Shown here in pieces: positions 32,311 through 43,200 of a stretch of 64,000 bases of DNA. Below the pieces are notes generated by a model. That model worked only from the letters and a program-made list of their open reading frames with translations, was not told the origin of the DNA and did not search any database. The stretch's first letter is position 1. Every line of letters begins with the position of its first letter. A program made the translations under genes and the position numbers. The DNA is from Pterobdella sp. o SKG-2022. Taxonomy: Eukaryota; Annelida; Clitellata; Hirudinida; Piscicolidae. Where the stretch lies: positions 16,353,447 through 16,417,446 of the forward strand of contig OZ038322.1 in NCBI GenBank assembly GCA_964035795.1, read 5' to 3'.

Positions 32311-33629
32311 ATGTCTCGTTTTGGTTCTTTTTTGAAATCTAGTCCTATAATTTCCATGTTTGCAGGTTTTTTATCAACGGGGTGTTATGTTTCCTACAAG
32401 GATCATAGTCGTTTAAGACGTATGGTCAATACTTATAAAACAGGGAGTATCTTGGATCCAGTTTCTGAAAACGAATATGAAATAGCATATCATGAACGAT
32501 TTTATGACGAGAAAAATATTAAAAGTATCTTAAATCCGGTATTTTCGAATGAATATTATATAATAAACGGAGGTGTGGGTGTGGGAAAATCACGAATTTT
32601 ACGAAAAGTAGTAAGTGATTTGATACATACTAATGGTGAGAAAAAGGAAGGCGCACCAATCTATGTTTCTGCAGAACAAGGAAAAACATTTCCAGACACT
32701 TTAGCAAAAGCAGTGAACTTTCATTTCGATGAACATATCAATTTTTTAAGTTTTGTAGATATTTTCTTCAAAATAGAATCTTTACCCAGCAGAGATGAAA
32801 AAAGCAAATTGACAAGAGTACTTGATGCAATTGAAGAATCTGCTTGTTTATATGTGGCTAAATATAAAAAACCAGTTGTTTTAGTGATTGACAACCTACC
32901 ACTTTTGCATAAAAAAATGCCAGATGCTATTTCGGATTTACAAGAAAAAGCCAAATTTTGGGCAGATTGCAATATTGTAAAGCTGGTTTTTGTAAACAAT
33001 GATGAAACAATTGATTTAGTTTTACAAAAAAATTCATGCAGTTGGTCTCGAGTAGCTTCTCCTATTTTTATTAATGATTTATCAAAGGAAGAAGCAATTA
33101 AATTTTTAACATCAACCCCCATCTTCGAAAATGATAAAAGAGAAAACCTTTGTAAAGGAAGTCCTATAACAGTTAAAGAAGCTGAAAAAATAGTACAACT
33201 GGTGGGAGGAAGAATTTTAGATCTCATTACATTTAAAACCAAACATAGGGAAGGAACACCTATACAGGAAATCGAAATGGAGATGATACAAAGAGAACAA
33301 GAAAAGTTTGTTAATATTTCCAAATCACCTCATCTTTGGAAAGTTGTTTCGAAACTTCGGGAAATGCCTGGAAAAACAATGAAGCTATCAAAATTGATAA
33401 AATATTTTTGTAAAAAAGATGTTGATTCTGTCTGTGATCTCAATATTATAAGGTATGCGATCATCATTATCACTGTCAAGAATAAGTAATTAAAGTTTTT
33501 GTTTTCAACAGATATGAAAGAGATGAAATTGGTGTGATAGTGAAGTTTGATTCAGTTTTAACTGAAAATGTTGTTGATTATATGGAAGCTTTGTATAAAA
33601 AAGACAAGGAAAGCAGTTTGACTTCATGA
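32311..33629 (+). CDS. P-loop ATPase of a fungal-type STAND/AAA-like family
   Basis: Two exons (32311-33452 and 33512-33629, 59-bp intron) give a 419-residue protein. Residues 10-30 (SPIISMFAGFLSTGCYVSY) are hydrophobic and could anchor the protein or form part of a targeting signal. Walker A is GGVGVGKS near residue 91; Walker B is VVLVIDNLPLL near residues 190-200; a sensor-like LVFVNNDE follows near 229. Further patterns are AVNFHFDEHI, CSWSRVASPIFINDLSKEEA and VKEAEKIVQLVGGRILDL. The C-terminal 90 residues look like a winged-helix-type module. From memory, this arrangement is typical of a large uncharacterised P-loop NTPase family expanded in Mucoromycota such as Rhizophagus; I know no standard animal gene like it. 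Its ATP-binding motifs are intact, so it may be active. Function is unknown. Most of the coding region lies in one exon, unlike its many-exon neighbours, which would suit acquired DNA that gained an intron later. Confidence 0.85.
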
Positions 33630-34197
33630 ATCACATTTTTAAATATTCTTAATAATATATAAGAAATATAAAGAAGTTTGTGTGATGGCAAAAAAATATA
33701 ATTCAGACAGATCAGAAAAAAAGAATAAAGTGGTATGAAAAAAAATAGTACAGAAGCTATAAAAATGATTGAATAAATAATACAGCCAGTAAGTTATTTT
33801 AAAAATTATAAATAAAAATAGGACACTTCAATGTTCTTACTGGATACAGCAAAGTGAGCTATGAGAAGAAAATTATTTTTGAAAGTATTGTGATTTCACT
33901 TTGCTCAATTTTCAAATAATCACATTGTTTTTTTGTGATTTTAGACATCTTTGATTTACTCAGAAAATTTACATAATATATCATTGATAGCTGACTTTTT
34001 CAAATCAAATATTCATTTTAATCATTTCATTTATTACTATTTAAATATGATTCTTAGATTATGTATTAGAAGTAAGTCATTTTCTGGACACAAAGGTTAT
34101 GTTTAGTTATAATATAGTTCTCACAGGCTAATATTTCAATCAGTCATTTTCAATTTGATATTGTTTTATTCATGAAATATTATGTTTATATAGATAA
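33630..34197. other. convergent 3' spacer between ATPase gene and ARL6IP4-like gene
   Basis: A 568-bp AT-rich spacer with an AATAAATAATA stretch near 33773, a plausible polyadenylation signal for the plus-strand gene. No exon is seen. Confidence 0.5.
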
Positions 34198-34809
34198 TTA
34201 TTTAAGAAAAGCTAGATACTTTGCTTTTTCAGCATAAAACAAACCATCATTTTTTGTTGCTATCTGTAATAATGAAGATAGTTAGAAAGAATATTTTTTG
34301 AATAAAAAAAACCTTTTTTATTTGATTGTGTCTCTTTTTTGAAACTATTTCCTCCACTATCTCTCCATCACCTTTCACTAGGCTGTGATAATTAGATTTA
34401 CCATTCCTAAAATAATTTTATATAAAAAAATTTCAACCGGTTTCTTCCAGTTTCAGGATCGTAAACTCTTTTTAATGTGTTTTTTTCCTTTTCGTATTGT
34501 TCCTTTGTCATTGCTCCATAAATTTTTTGACATGATTCTGAAGTTTCTTTTTTAACCACTTGAAGAAAAAATAGATATGAATATTTGAAAATTTCAGTAA
34601 TTGTTTCACCTTCTTTTTTAGACTTTTCAGCCAAAGTTATTCCCAATTCCCCTAATAACTTTTTCTTTTTATGTTTCTTTTCTTTTTTCTTTTTCTTGTG
34701 CTTTTGAAAAAATTTCAACTTATAATTAATTTTATAAAATATTGAAATTATAAAAAAACACTTTGCTTTTAGACTCTTTTTTTTCTTTTTTCGAATGCTT
34801 AGTTTTCAT
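34198..34809 (-). CDS. ARL6IP4: ARL6IP4-like (SRp25-type) nuclear basic protein
   Basis: ARL6IP4 is a lysine/serine-rich nuclear protein linked to splicing. Exon 1 starts at ATG 34809 (MKTKHSKKEKKESKSK). A short intron leads to a lysine-rich stretch (KHKKKKKEKKHKKKK) and then the family signature MTKEQYEKEKNTLKRVYDPE followed by TGRNR. A 29-bp intron, with donor near 34437 and acceptor near 34410, joins to LVKGDGEIVEEIVSKKRHNQ. The final exon IATKNDGLFYAEKAKYLAFL ends at 34198. The vertebrate C-terminus reads MTKEEW..RRVVDPETGR..L.KGDGEVLEEIVTKERH, so the match covers the whole diagnostic end. It is much shorter than the vertebrate protein and lacks the long SR-rich region. It starts only 117 bp from the divergent TUSC3/MAGT1 gene. 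Confidence 0.85.
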
Positions 34810-34926
34810 TTCGTAAACACCTAAATTTTTAAAAACGAGCAACAGTTCTAAATTTTTGTTTTTTTTTTACTTCATTAACAGTTTTTCTTAAATAGACTCT
34901 TTGGTGATTTTTAGCTTTTTAAAAAA
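34810..34926. promoter_or_regulatory. 117-bp bidirectional promoter region
   Basis: The start codons of the ARL6IP4-like gene (minus) and the TUSC3/MAGT1 gene (plus) are separated by only 117 bp. Both promoters and both 5' UTRs must share this segment, unless trans-splicing or overlapping transcription is used. No TATA-like or initiator motif stands out above the AT-rich background. Confidence 0.6.
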
Positions 34927-37629
34927 ATGCAGTCATTTTATCTCGTCTTGTTATTTCTAATGAGTTCAATATTAGGAGAAGTGAGTTTTTGACCATTTAA
35001 ATATAATTTCCATATTATCTTTCATATAATATTTATCAGAAACTTATGAGCCAAGAAAAAATTTTCGAGGAAATGGTGGATTTATCTTTAATGAATTCAT
35101 TCATTAAGTTCGATTCGTATATGTACAGACATTACATTAAAAACCCTGTAAGAAATTATTCTGTAGTTCTGCTCTTGACTTCTTTGTCCAAACAACGTGG
35201 CTGCGTGTTTTGCAAGTAATTTATAATCTATAAAATTAAATTATATTAAGCTAAAACAAAATCAATTTAAATAAAAAATTTATTGACTGAACAAAAAGAA
35301 GCTTCGTAATTCGAACTCCCATTATCAAGTGAAGTATAAAAATTTAGACTTAGTATACTTGACTATGTGAACTCGTTATTGAAATTGATCTTAGTATTGA
35401 ATTCAATAAATATTTGAGCATTCAATTAATACTTCTTATTATTCAATTAGTACTACTTATTAATATTTTTCCATCTTAGTCATCTCAATGATCCACGTCT
35501 ACCTCATTGCGTTTTATGAAAATCCTGATACTTTATTTTATTTCTAGGCTCATCTTTTTTTAATTAAGTTATTAAATGTCAAAAATCTGTTAATCAATTA
35601 TGATAAGTTTTTGTTAACAACAATTTTAGCTCAATTTTTAAAAAAACGTTTTTTTCAATTTTTAAGTTCTTGTAAAGAATTAAAGTTTAGATTATATTTG
35701 TTTTTGATCAAATAATAAAAAATTTTTAGAAATGCTTTTGATGAGGTTAGTTTATTAGCGACATCATGGAAAAAGAGTCCAACTTACGACCACAGTGTCT
35801 TCTTCGTGTACTGTGATTTCGACTCGAGAGGAAAAGAAATATTCAAAAAAGTATTTTTTCATCCACGTTCTATAATAAAACTACATGTAGCATCGATAAT
35901 AATATGACATATTTATTGAGTCATCTAGTTAAATGGTACACACATGAAGTAGTTACTGTAAATCATGAGTTCACAATCTCTATTCAGTGTCATTTAATGG
36001 TGCCTTTTATTGCTCAAAATATTAAGACTTTCATCAATTTATTTTTAAAAATTAACAATGTTTAAATACTTATAACGATTATGAATTCTAGAAAACGATA
36101 AAACTTTTGAAATTTTTCGACACGAAGTCTTTCAAAATAAAAGTTTAAAAATTTTATCGTGTTTCCGTAATTCACATTCTGGAGGCTCATTATTCAGATT
36201 GCAATAAAAATTGATATGATAAAAATTTGTTTTGTTTAAAATCCCATACGATTTAATAAAAACTTATAAATTACTTATAAAAATTAAAAGCTGAATGTAG
36301 AGGCTGCTCCCACAATGTTCATTTTCCCCAAAGATTCTCAAAAGCCTTTTGAACTACCAAAACATCAGTAAACATTATGAATTTATCGCTATTTCAATTC
36401 TTAGTTTACTCAAAAATTCACAGTTTAACGTCATTAGCTAGAGTGGAAAAAATTATTTCGCAGTCTTGTAGGATTAAGGTACATTGGGCGTATTTTGTTG
36501 TTTTCACCCATTGTTTTATCTTTTTTAGAATATACTCTTTAAAACCCTAAACTATTGTTTCAAAGAAATGTGAATTATTCAACCAAAAAAATAATAAAAT
36601 ATATACTGTTTTATTAAATATATTTGCTTTTTACATCTTCTCTATCGATCGTCAAAAACTTATTTGTTTTCCTAATTCACATAATAATTTATTACAGATA
36701 GATATGATTCCAAGCTACAGCCCTTTAACAGTCATCACATGTATTTTTGTGGCAACCTTTATAATACACACACTCTACATTTATAAGCATATCTTCTCTG
36801 CTTTTTCAGAAAAATTCGCCAAACTATTTCCATTGGTAAATTATGATGAAACATTTTAAATGTGTTCGATTTAACAGTTAATTCTTAAAATTTCAGTAAA
36901 AAAATTTTTCGAATCTTTAACACTTTATTTACGACAATCAAATAAAGCAGTCTAACATTAAACCCACTGTAAAACTAAAACAAAGGCTTTCATCACCCTA
37001 ATGGTGTCTGGACACATGTGGAATACGATGCACCAGATGTACCTTATGGGTTTCAGGGACTTGGTAAACTACCATGCCTAGTCATTTATTTAGTGGGTTA
37101 ATGTATGGATATATTTGTTACAGAGTTTCATAAGCTCCAGGAGAAAGCACCAGTATTTGTTGGAAACTCTCATAACGTTTTTCTTGAGTAATTTTCAATC
37201 AATTTTTGAAAACTTCATTTTTTCATGAAAATTAGTTTTATAATTGAAAGTTATGATTGATAATCACTATAACAACATCAAGAGTTCAATTATAACTGTT
37301 CAGTATCATTTAAAACATAACTCTCTAGTCGCAGGATGCTCGTCATCTTTGGTTTTATTGGATAAGATTAGTACATTCAAGACAACTAAAACTAAAAAAA
37401 AAGGTCATTCTATTAATTAAACTGATTAAAATACTAATAAATAACTTTTTCCGTTAATTTATTTGAGTTTTTTAATTAAAAATCTTGTTTATTTGATGAC
37501 AAAATTAGATTAACAATATGCATAACAGTTGTGGGTTTTGCTGGGGTGTGTTTCTTCCTTTGCTTCTTTATGGTGTATGTAAACAATGCTAGAAAGAAAA
37601 CCTATTATCCCAAAGGATTCATTTTTTAA
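34927..37629 (+). CDS. TUSC3/MAGT1: oligosaccharyltransferase OST3/OST6 subunit (TUSC3/MAGT1)
   Basis: A thioredoxin-fold oxidoreductase subunit of the STT3B oligosaccharyltransferase in the ER, helping glycosylate cysteine-near sites. Exon 1 gives a signal peptide, MQSFYLVLLFLMSSILGE. Exon 2 (35041-35215) has MVDLSLMNSFIKFDSYMYRH, then NPVRNYSVVLLLTSLSKQRG and the redox motif CVFC. Next are SLLATSWKKSPTYDHSVFFV (35730-35850), APTMFIFPKDSQKPFELPKH (36310-36368), LTSLARVEKIISQSCRIK (36427-36479), then four membrane segments: YSPLTVITCIFVATFIIHTL (36700-36835), AFITLMVSGHMWN (36988-37064), FVGNSHNVFLE into GCSSSLVLL (37124-37400), and ICITVVGFAGVCFFLCFFMV (37507-37629). The CXXC pair and membrane topology match the family. 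It is slightly shorter than vertebrate TUSC3. Which of the two paralogues it matches is undetermined. Confidence 0.92.
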
Positions 37630-37676
37630 TATAATATTTAACTTTTAAATAAATTTTTACTTAAGTTAAAAAATTT

Positions 37677-37885
37677 TTATTTTTTGTTGGTTAAAATAAA
37701 TTCTATACGTTTTCTAACAAGCTCTAAGAACTGGTATCTAAAAAAAAGTTAAAAATATTGATGTTAAGTTTACCTTCTTTTGAGGTAATCGCTAGCTCCA
37801 ATATTATTGAAAAGCGTTTTAGTTGAATAATATACTTCACCAGGGCTCAAAATACCAACATCCTTGAACAGCTTACCTCCATTTA
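37677..37885 (-). CDS. unassigned gene, last two exons
   Basis: Two exons with clean splice sites join in frame: 37885-37774 gives NGGKLFKDVGILSPGEVYYS then TKTLFNNIGASDYLKR, and 37737-37677 gives YQFLELVRKRIEFILTNKK and a stop. The charged, helix-like sequence and consistent phases suggest a real gene ending 47 bp from the convergent TUSC3/MAGT1 stop. Upstream exons on minus could not be found with confidence; an open stretch near 38045-37980 (CVFIGLEFVELN) and a tail-anchor-like frame near 39145-38885 were considered, but their phases do not join. I do not recognise the family. Confidence 0.4.
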
Positions 37886-40261
37886 CTGGGGCAAAAGCAG
37901 ACTTTTATCATATTTTATGAAACAATATTTTTTTCTATTTTAGAATACTTAAACACAATATAGCTTCCAATCATCTCACCCATTTAACTCAACAAACTCC
38001 AATCCAATAAAAACACAAGGTTTTGGACAGTTCGGATTGTACAAAAAACACGATACATCATTTTATCAGAAAATAAAATCCTTCCACTCAAACATCCTTT
38101 TACGTTCCACACTTCTTAACCTTGACAAAAAAACATTCATTATTCACCCAATACACTCACTCCCACAACAAAACCTTCTGCCGAATAGAAAAAAAACATC
38201 ATTCAATACGTCTCGTAATCAACAACACTAATATACAACTAATAAAAAAACACAAAACCCCAATTGGAAAATATAGTTTTGGAAAAAATATCCCTCGAGC
38301 AATCGAAAGCTTACTTTGCACAGTGTATATTCACTTTTTTTATTAATAAGGGTATTAAGAACACCAATATCATCCCATGTTCTTTGTAGCACTTGGATAT
38401 CGATATAAAATTTTAGAAGATAGTAATTTCATATTATATATTAACAACGACGGCAATTTCAATTAGTTACATTCCTTACATACCAGTATTTCGGTTGTTC
38501 TAGAAATCTCAAATATTCCAGAAATTACAAACAATCTACAAATATATGAAAGTTCCGAATCTTCTAGTAATTATAAAGTTTGAACTAGTAGAAATATATC
38601 AATTTTCAAATTGTCTACAACATTGAGTAGATCATTGTTCCTAACAAAATAATGTATAAAGTAGGCTTTCCGTACATCAAAAAAATTATAAACTATATTT
38701 TCTTGACAACCATATTATCGGGAGCTTTAACTTTTAATACAGCGTTGTGAACCTAAGCGAAACTTATTTTTGTCTTGATCATTTATAAAAAACAATTCAC
38801 AAAAAATCTTAAAGTGTTTGCTTTGTTGTTTCCCAAAATTCAAAGTTTTAGGGATGTTTTGAAAGACGCTTGGCTATCCTAATATTAGTTTAATATCAAA
38901 AAACAGGCTCCAAACAACACAACAATCAGGCTCATTATGCATGTAGAAAATATCATCATACAACTCCTGTTTTGATAGATTTTCACTGGCTTAAAACTGA
39001 TGAGAGGATTGACTATAGGATTTTGTTGCTGATGTTGAAGTGACCAATAAAGGTTCAGCTTATCTATCAAGAGATTTTGAGATTCTATCAAGCATGCTGG
39101 GTAAGCAGAAATTGAAATCGGCCAATACACGGAAGGTTGTTTCAAATAAGTCTAAGTTCAAAACCACATTTTTGGACCAGTTGCATAAACATTTTCTTCT
39201 AAGTTCAAAACCACATAGAAGAAAATGTTTATGCAACTGGTCCTACCCTGTGAAACACTTTATTAAAAACTCAGGTTTTTTGTTTGCACACATTCTTTTG
39301 GAAGAAACCTCGAATCTTTTCTCTTTTCCAAATCTTTCAGTGAATGAATATTTATATATTCTTTGCTTTTAACAGTTTCTATACGTATTTTTTATACTAT
39401 ATTTATGTGGCTTAGAAACTTCTGAAGCTAATGTCATTATAATCTCATTCGTAATTGTAAAGTATCATTAAACTGCATTTAGGGTATATTTGGTGTGTTT
39501 TGTTAGTCTAGAGATCAAAGAGAGTGGATACAAATAAATTTTGATGATCATTTGAACCAAAATAAACAACAAATGTTGAAAGCTTTGCAGTCTTGCATAG
39601 TTTTAATATAACTTTTTGAATACTCCGTTTTCAAGTATTTGAATTTATTAGTTAGTGAATCTATTAATTACTATAGAGTATCAAGTTAAACAAAAAAATT
39701 ACCTCATATATACATAAAAAGTTTTTTTTAAAAAAACAAACTACTAACAAAGTTGATGACAACAAAATTTCTGCTTCTATTATAGATCACAGAAAAAAAA
39801 GTTTGAAAACGGTTAGTTGTGTTGTTTATTTTTTTATAATAAAACTGTTACTACTTGGTAATGGAAATTTTACTAAGCTGAAAGACACCGAAATGAATTT
39901 CAGACATCACTAATAAAGCTTTGATAAAGTTCTAAGTATGATAAGAAACCACGCAAGCCATATATGCTCCATAAGCAAGAATTGATTGACACCATGATGG
40001 AATGGTGAGTGCGTGCTTACTATAAATAAAGGGCTAGAAGGAGATAAGGAGAATTTATATAAAGTGGCATGGCGGAAAATTTATTGTTTCTTATTTGTCC
40101 TATAGGTATTTTTCAACAACTTCTTCATCAACATCTACCGTGGATGGTTGTAGTTACGTGATTTCTAACAAAAATGACGCTGCGACATTGACTATTATTT
40201 GAGGTTTTTGAATTCCGAATAAAGAAGTTTGGAAAATTTTGAAAATTCATAAATATAAAAA
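37886..40261. other. 2.4-kb region upstream of the nAChR gene
   Basis: It probably holds the 5' part of the minus-strand gene ending at 37677 and the promoter of the plus-strand receptor gene. Bases 38000-38340 are unusually C-rich on plus. A frame on minus (39145-38885) ends with the hydrophobic run TCIMSLIVVLFGACFLIL, but no family is evident. A perfect hairpin lies at 39174-39243. Confidence 0.4.
39151..39243. repeat. perfect 27-bp hairpin with overlapping 19-bp direct repeat
   Basis: Left arm 39174-39200 begins GGACCAGTTGCATAAACATT; right arm 39217-39243 is its exact reverse complement, with a 16-base loop. In addition TCTAAGTTCAAAACCACAT occurs at 39151-39169 and again at 39198-39216, so the loop repeats sequence just left of the hairpin. 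This arrangement is what a replication template switch within about 50 bp would leave. Confidence 0.9.
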
Positions 40262-43200
40262 ATGAGAATACTCTACAGCAACACGTTTTCTATTATTCTC
40301 ATATTATCGGCGTCTTTACAAGGTGAATTAATTGGCATTTTTTTAATGAAATAATTCAATTTCTTTTGATTGATAAAAAAACTTCTTTAAAAAATTTTCA
40401 TAATGCTCCCAGTGGGACTAAAGGATTAAGTGAACTATCTAGATCGAAAGATTTATGAGTCGGTGTAGCAATTCACTTAATAAACTAGTCATTATTTTTA
40501 ATTTAATTTGCGTTTTAACTAAAATGAATAAATAATTTTTTTGAATTTTTTTTAAACTTGTATCAATTTAAAATAATTAATTCTTGAAAACTCTTGAAAA
40601 ACAATCTCACACTTTCTCACAAAAAACCACATGTGAAATATTATAATAGAAACATGAAAAAATAATACTTCAAATAACAGGGAGTTTTGTTGTTAATTTG
40701 TGACAAACGACCTGACCGTCGAGCCATCAGATAAGAAGATACCAATTTTGTCTCTATATACACACTTGCACAACTTTCTTTTGTATGGCGTTCCTTTTTT
40801 TTATTTTTTCCGCTCAAAATTTTAAAGATTTTAATTGATTTGATGTTTTATTTGTTTTTGAATTTTTCAAAAATTCTTTTTTTAAAAGATATCTTATACA
40901 TGTAATTTAAATTTACTCCGACTAGTCTTTCGCGATAAGATTACTCTACCGAAAATTATCTTATAATCTTTTAGTAATAATAAATTTGTTAGTTTCTCTT
41001 TCAAAAAAAACAAGATTTAATGAATTAGTTTGAAAAACACAAACGAGGTTTTTTAAAAGTTTAATGAAAATTTTTTTCCAATGAATTATGTTCTAGAAAA
41101 GTTTCTTAAAGGTTTCTCATATATATTTATAAGCATCATTTACAGCAGCCAATATAAACATTAATTACACGAATTGTCCTTATCAATTTATTTTGCTTAA
41201 AAAAAACTATTATTCTTTTGAAATAAAAAATTAAACGATTTGTATATTTCTGAAAAACCCCCACAAAATCTATTCTTATATTTGATTTTTAATTGTAGCT
41301 TTATACATAAGTATTTATTATTCCATTTTATTTTCAAGGTCTAGCCAATGAGATTTACGATGCCGGTGGAATGCTCAAAAAAGATGCAGAGTTGCCAGAG
41401 CTGCATGTGGGCAGATTTGAACCGATCTCAGAAGAAGACTATCATGAGGCCTATAACGATGTAAGCAAATCTAAGCTTAGAGAGAGTTCTCCTGAAGACA
41501 TCCACCATTTTTACAACCACGGCATGCACTACCCTTATGAAAAACAACGTCAACAAGATCTAGCGTATTTCAATCGATACCATAACACCAAAAGAGCTTA
41601 CAACTATGAGGGACAATACATGTACCCCACAGAGGTTGATCATTTCTTTTTCAACGAAGAAGACCGAAGGTTGTTGTAACATTATTTTTACTTGTAAAGA
41701 CAAAGATTTCAAGCCGTTTAAATGAACCCTTATTTTTCACGAAAAAACATATTAAACCGCTGCGTTGAAACGTACAACTTCGAAGACTGACCACCACACA
41801 GGTCTGGCGAGCATCGCATCAAGGATGTTTTGATGGAGAACTATGACAGCACCAGCAGGCCTGTCAAGAACGATTCAGATGTTGTAGCTGTCAAGATAGC
41901 CATATCGCTCTATCATATACTCGATACGGTGCACTATAAATTTCTATTACTTTAAACGTTTCTCTTGTCGTGAGCAATAAATATCGAAAGAATAGGAATA
42001 GACATTTGAATTGAATGCAACTGTATTGTGTTTCAGAATGAGCGGGAACAAACTTTTACATGTTTACTGGCCATAAGACAAGTCCGAAATATTTTATCAC
42101 GCTTATTCATTTTTTTCAGCTTAACTAATTTTTGAGTATTTGAAAGTATAAAATAAAAAATTTGGAAAAGATTTTTTAACATGCCACTTAAAAACCAAGA
42201 AAAATTTAAAAACTCGCAAAGTTAATACATATGAAACGATAATGGAACAGAAATGGCGTGATCATTATCTCACATGGCAGCCTAAAGACTACCACGGAGT
42301 TGACAGCATCAAAATTCCTGCCGATCAAATCTGGACCCCCGACCTGGTGATCCAGAACTTGTGAGTGTTTCATTATGCAGATTCAATTGCGCAGAGCTTT
42401 TTTCTTTGAAAAATCGTCTAAAACTTTATTATGCTGAAGTCTGATTTGCGCCATCTTTTGTACTGAATCGCTAAAGCTCATGTAAAATTGAGTTTTTTAC
42501 TTAAATTTATATATTTGAAAAAAATATACAAAAAATTTGATTAAATTAATTTTTTTGCTGTTATTATTTATCATTTCACAAGCTGAGTTTTCAAACTTAT
42601 TTTGCCGATCCTTCAAATATTATTGGAAAATTTTCAACAACCTCAATTACTAAAAATTAATATTCCAAAGTAATTTGAAATTATCCACCAACGTGAATCA
42701 AATGAACCCAAAAAGTCTAGTAAAAATGTTTATTGAAGCTTTCTAAGTGGCTATGGAAAAAGGCATGATTAAGCACGGAGTTGCTGAGAGCTTTTTCACC
42801 ATTAAAAACTTTTCGAAAACTATACTTTACCCAAATAAAAACGGCAAAAAAAATACTCTAAAATTGTCAAAAATAATTGTATAAATATTTTATAAGCATT
42901 TTTTATAACTAAACGTTGAGTATTCAAATGACTTTATCTTATTCAAATTTTCACTTGAAAATTGTCTCCAAACAGATTTTATATATGACTACTACATGTG
43001 AAATTTAAGCGTGGTGATTATCATTCGGAAAATATAAAACTTATCTCTAAACAGTATACTCTCTAGACTGATTAAAATCAATCAATGACAGTGCTGGTGA
43101 TCGCTTCAACGATTATGTTGTAACTAATGTGCAAGTGGAATCAGATGGCAGTGTTTTATGGCTTTTTCCTGCCCTTATCAAAACATATTGTACTTTAAAC

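Noticed and set aside
32721..33323. 200-residue open frame on minus across the ATPase gene
   Set aside because: It is the antisense shadow of the ATPase exon; the plus frame has Walker motifs and clean splice sites, the minus frame no family pattern.
38037..38346. Overlapping plus-strand frames near 38.0-38.3 kb as a gene
   Set aside because: They are Lys/Asn/His/Ser-rich from C- and A-rich sequence, lack a family pattern and have no joining exons.
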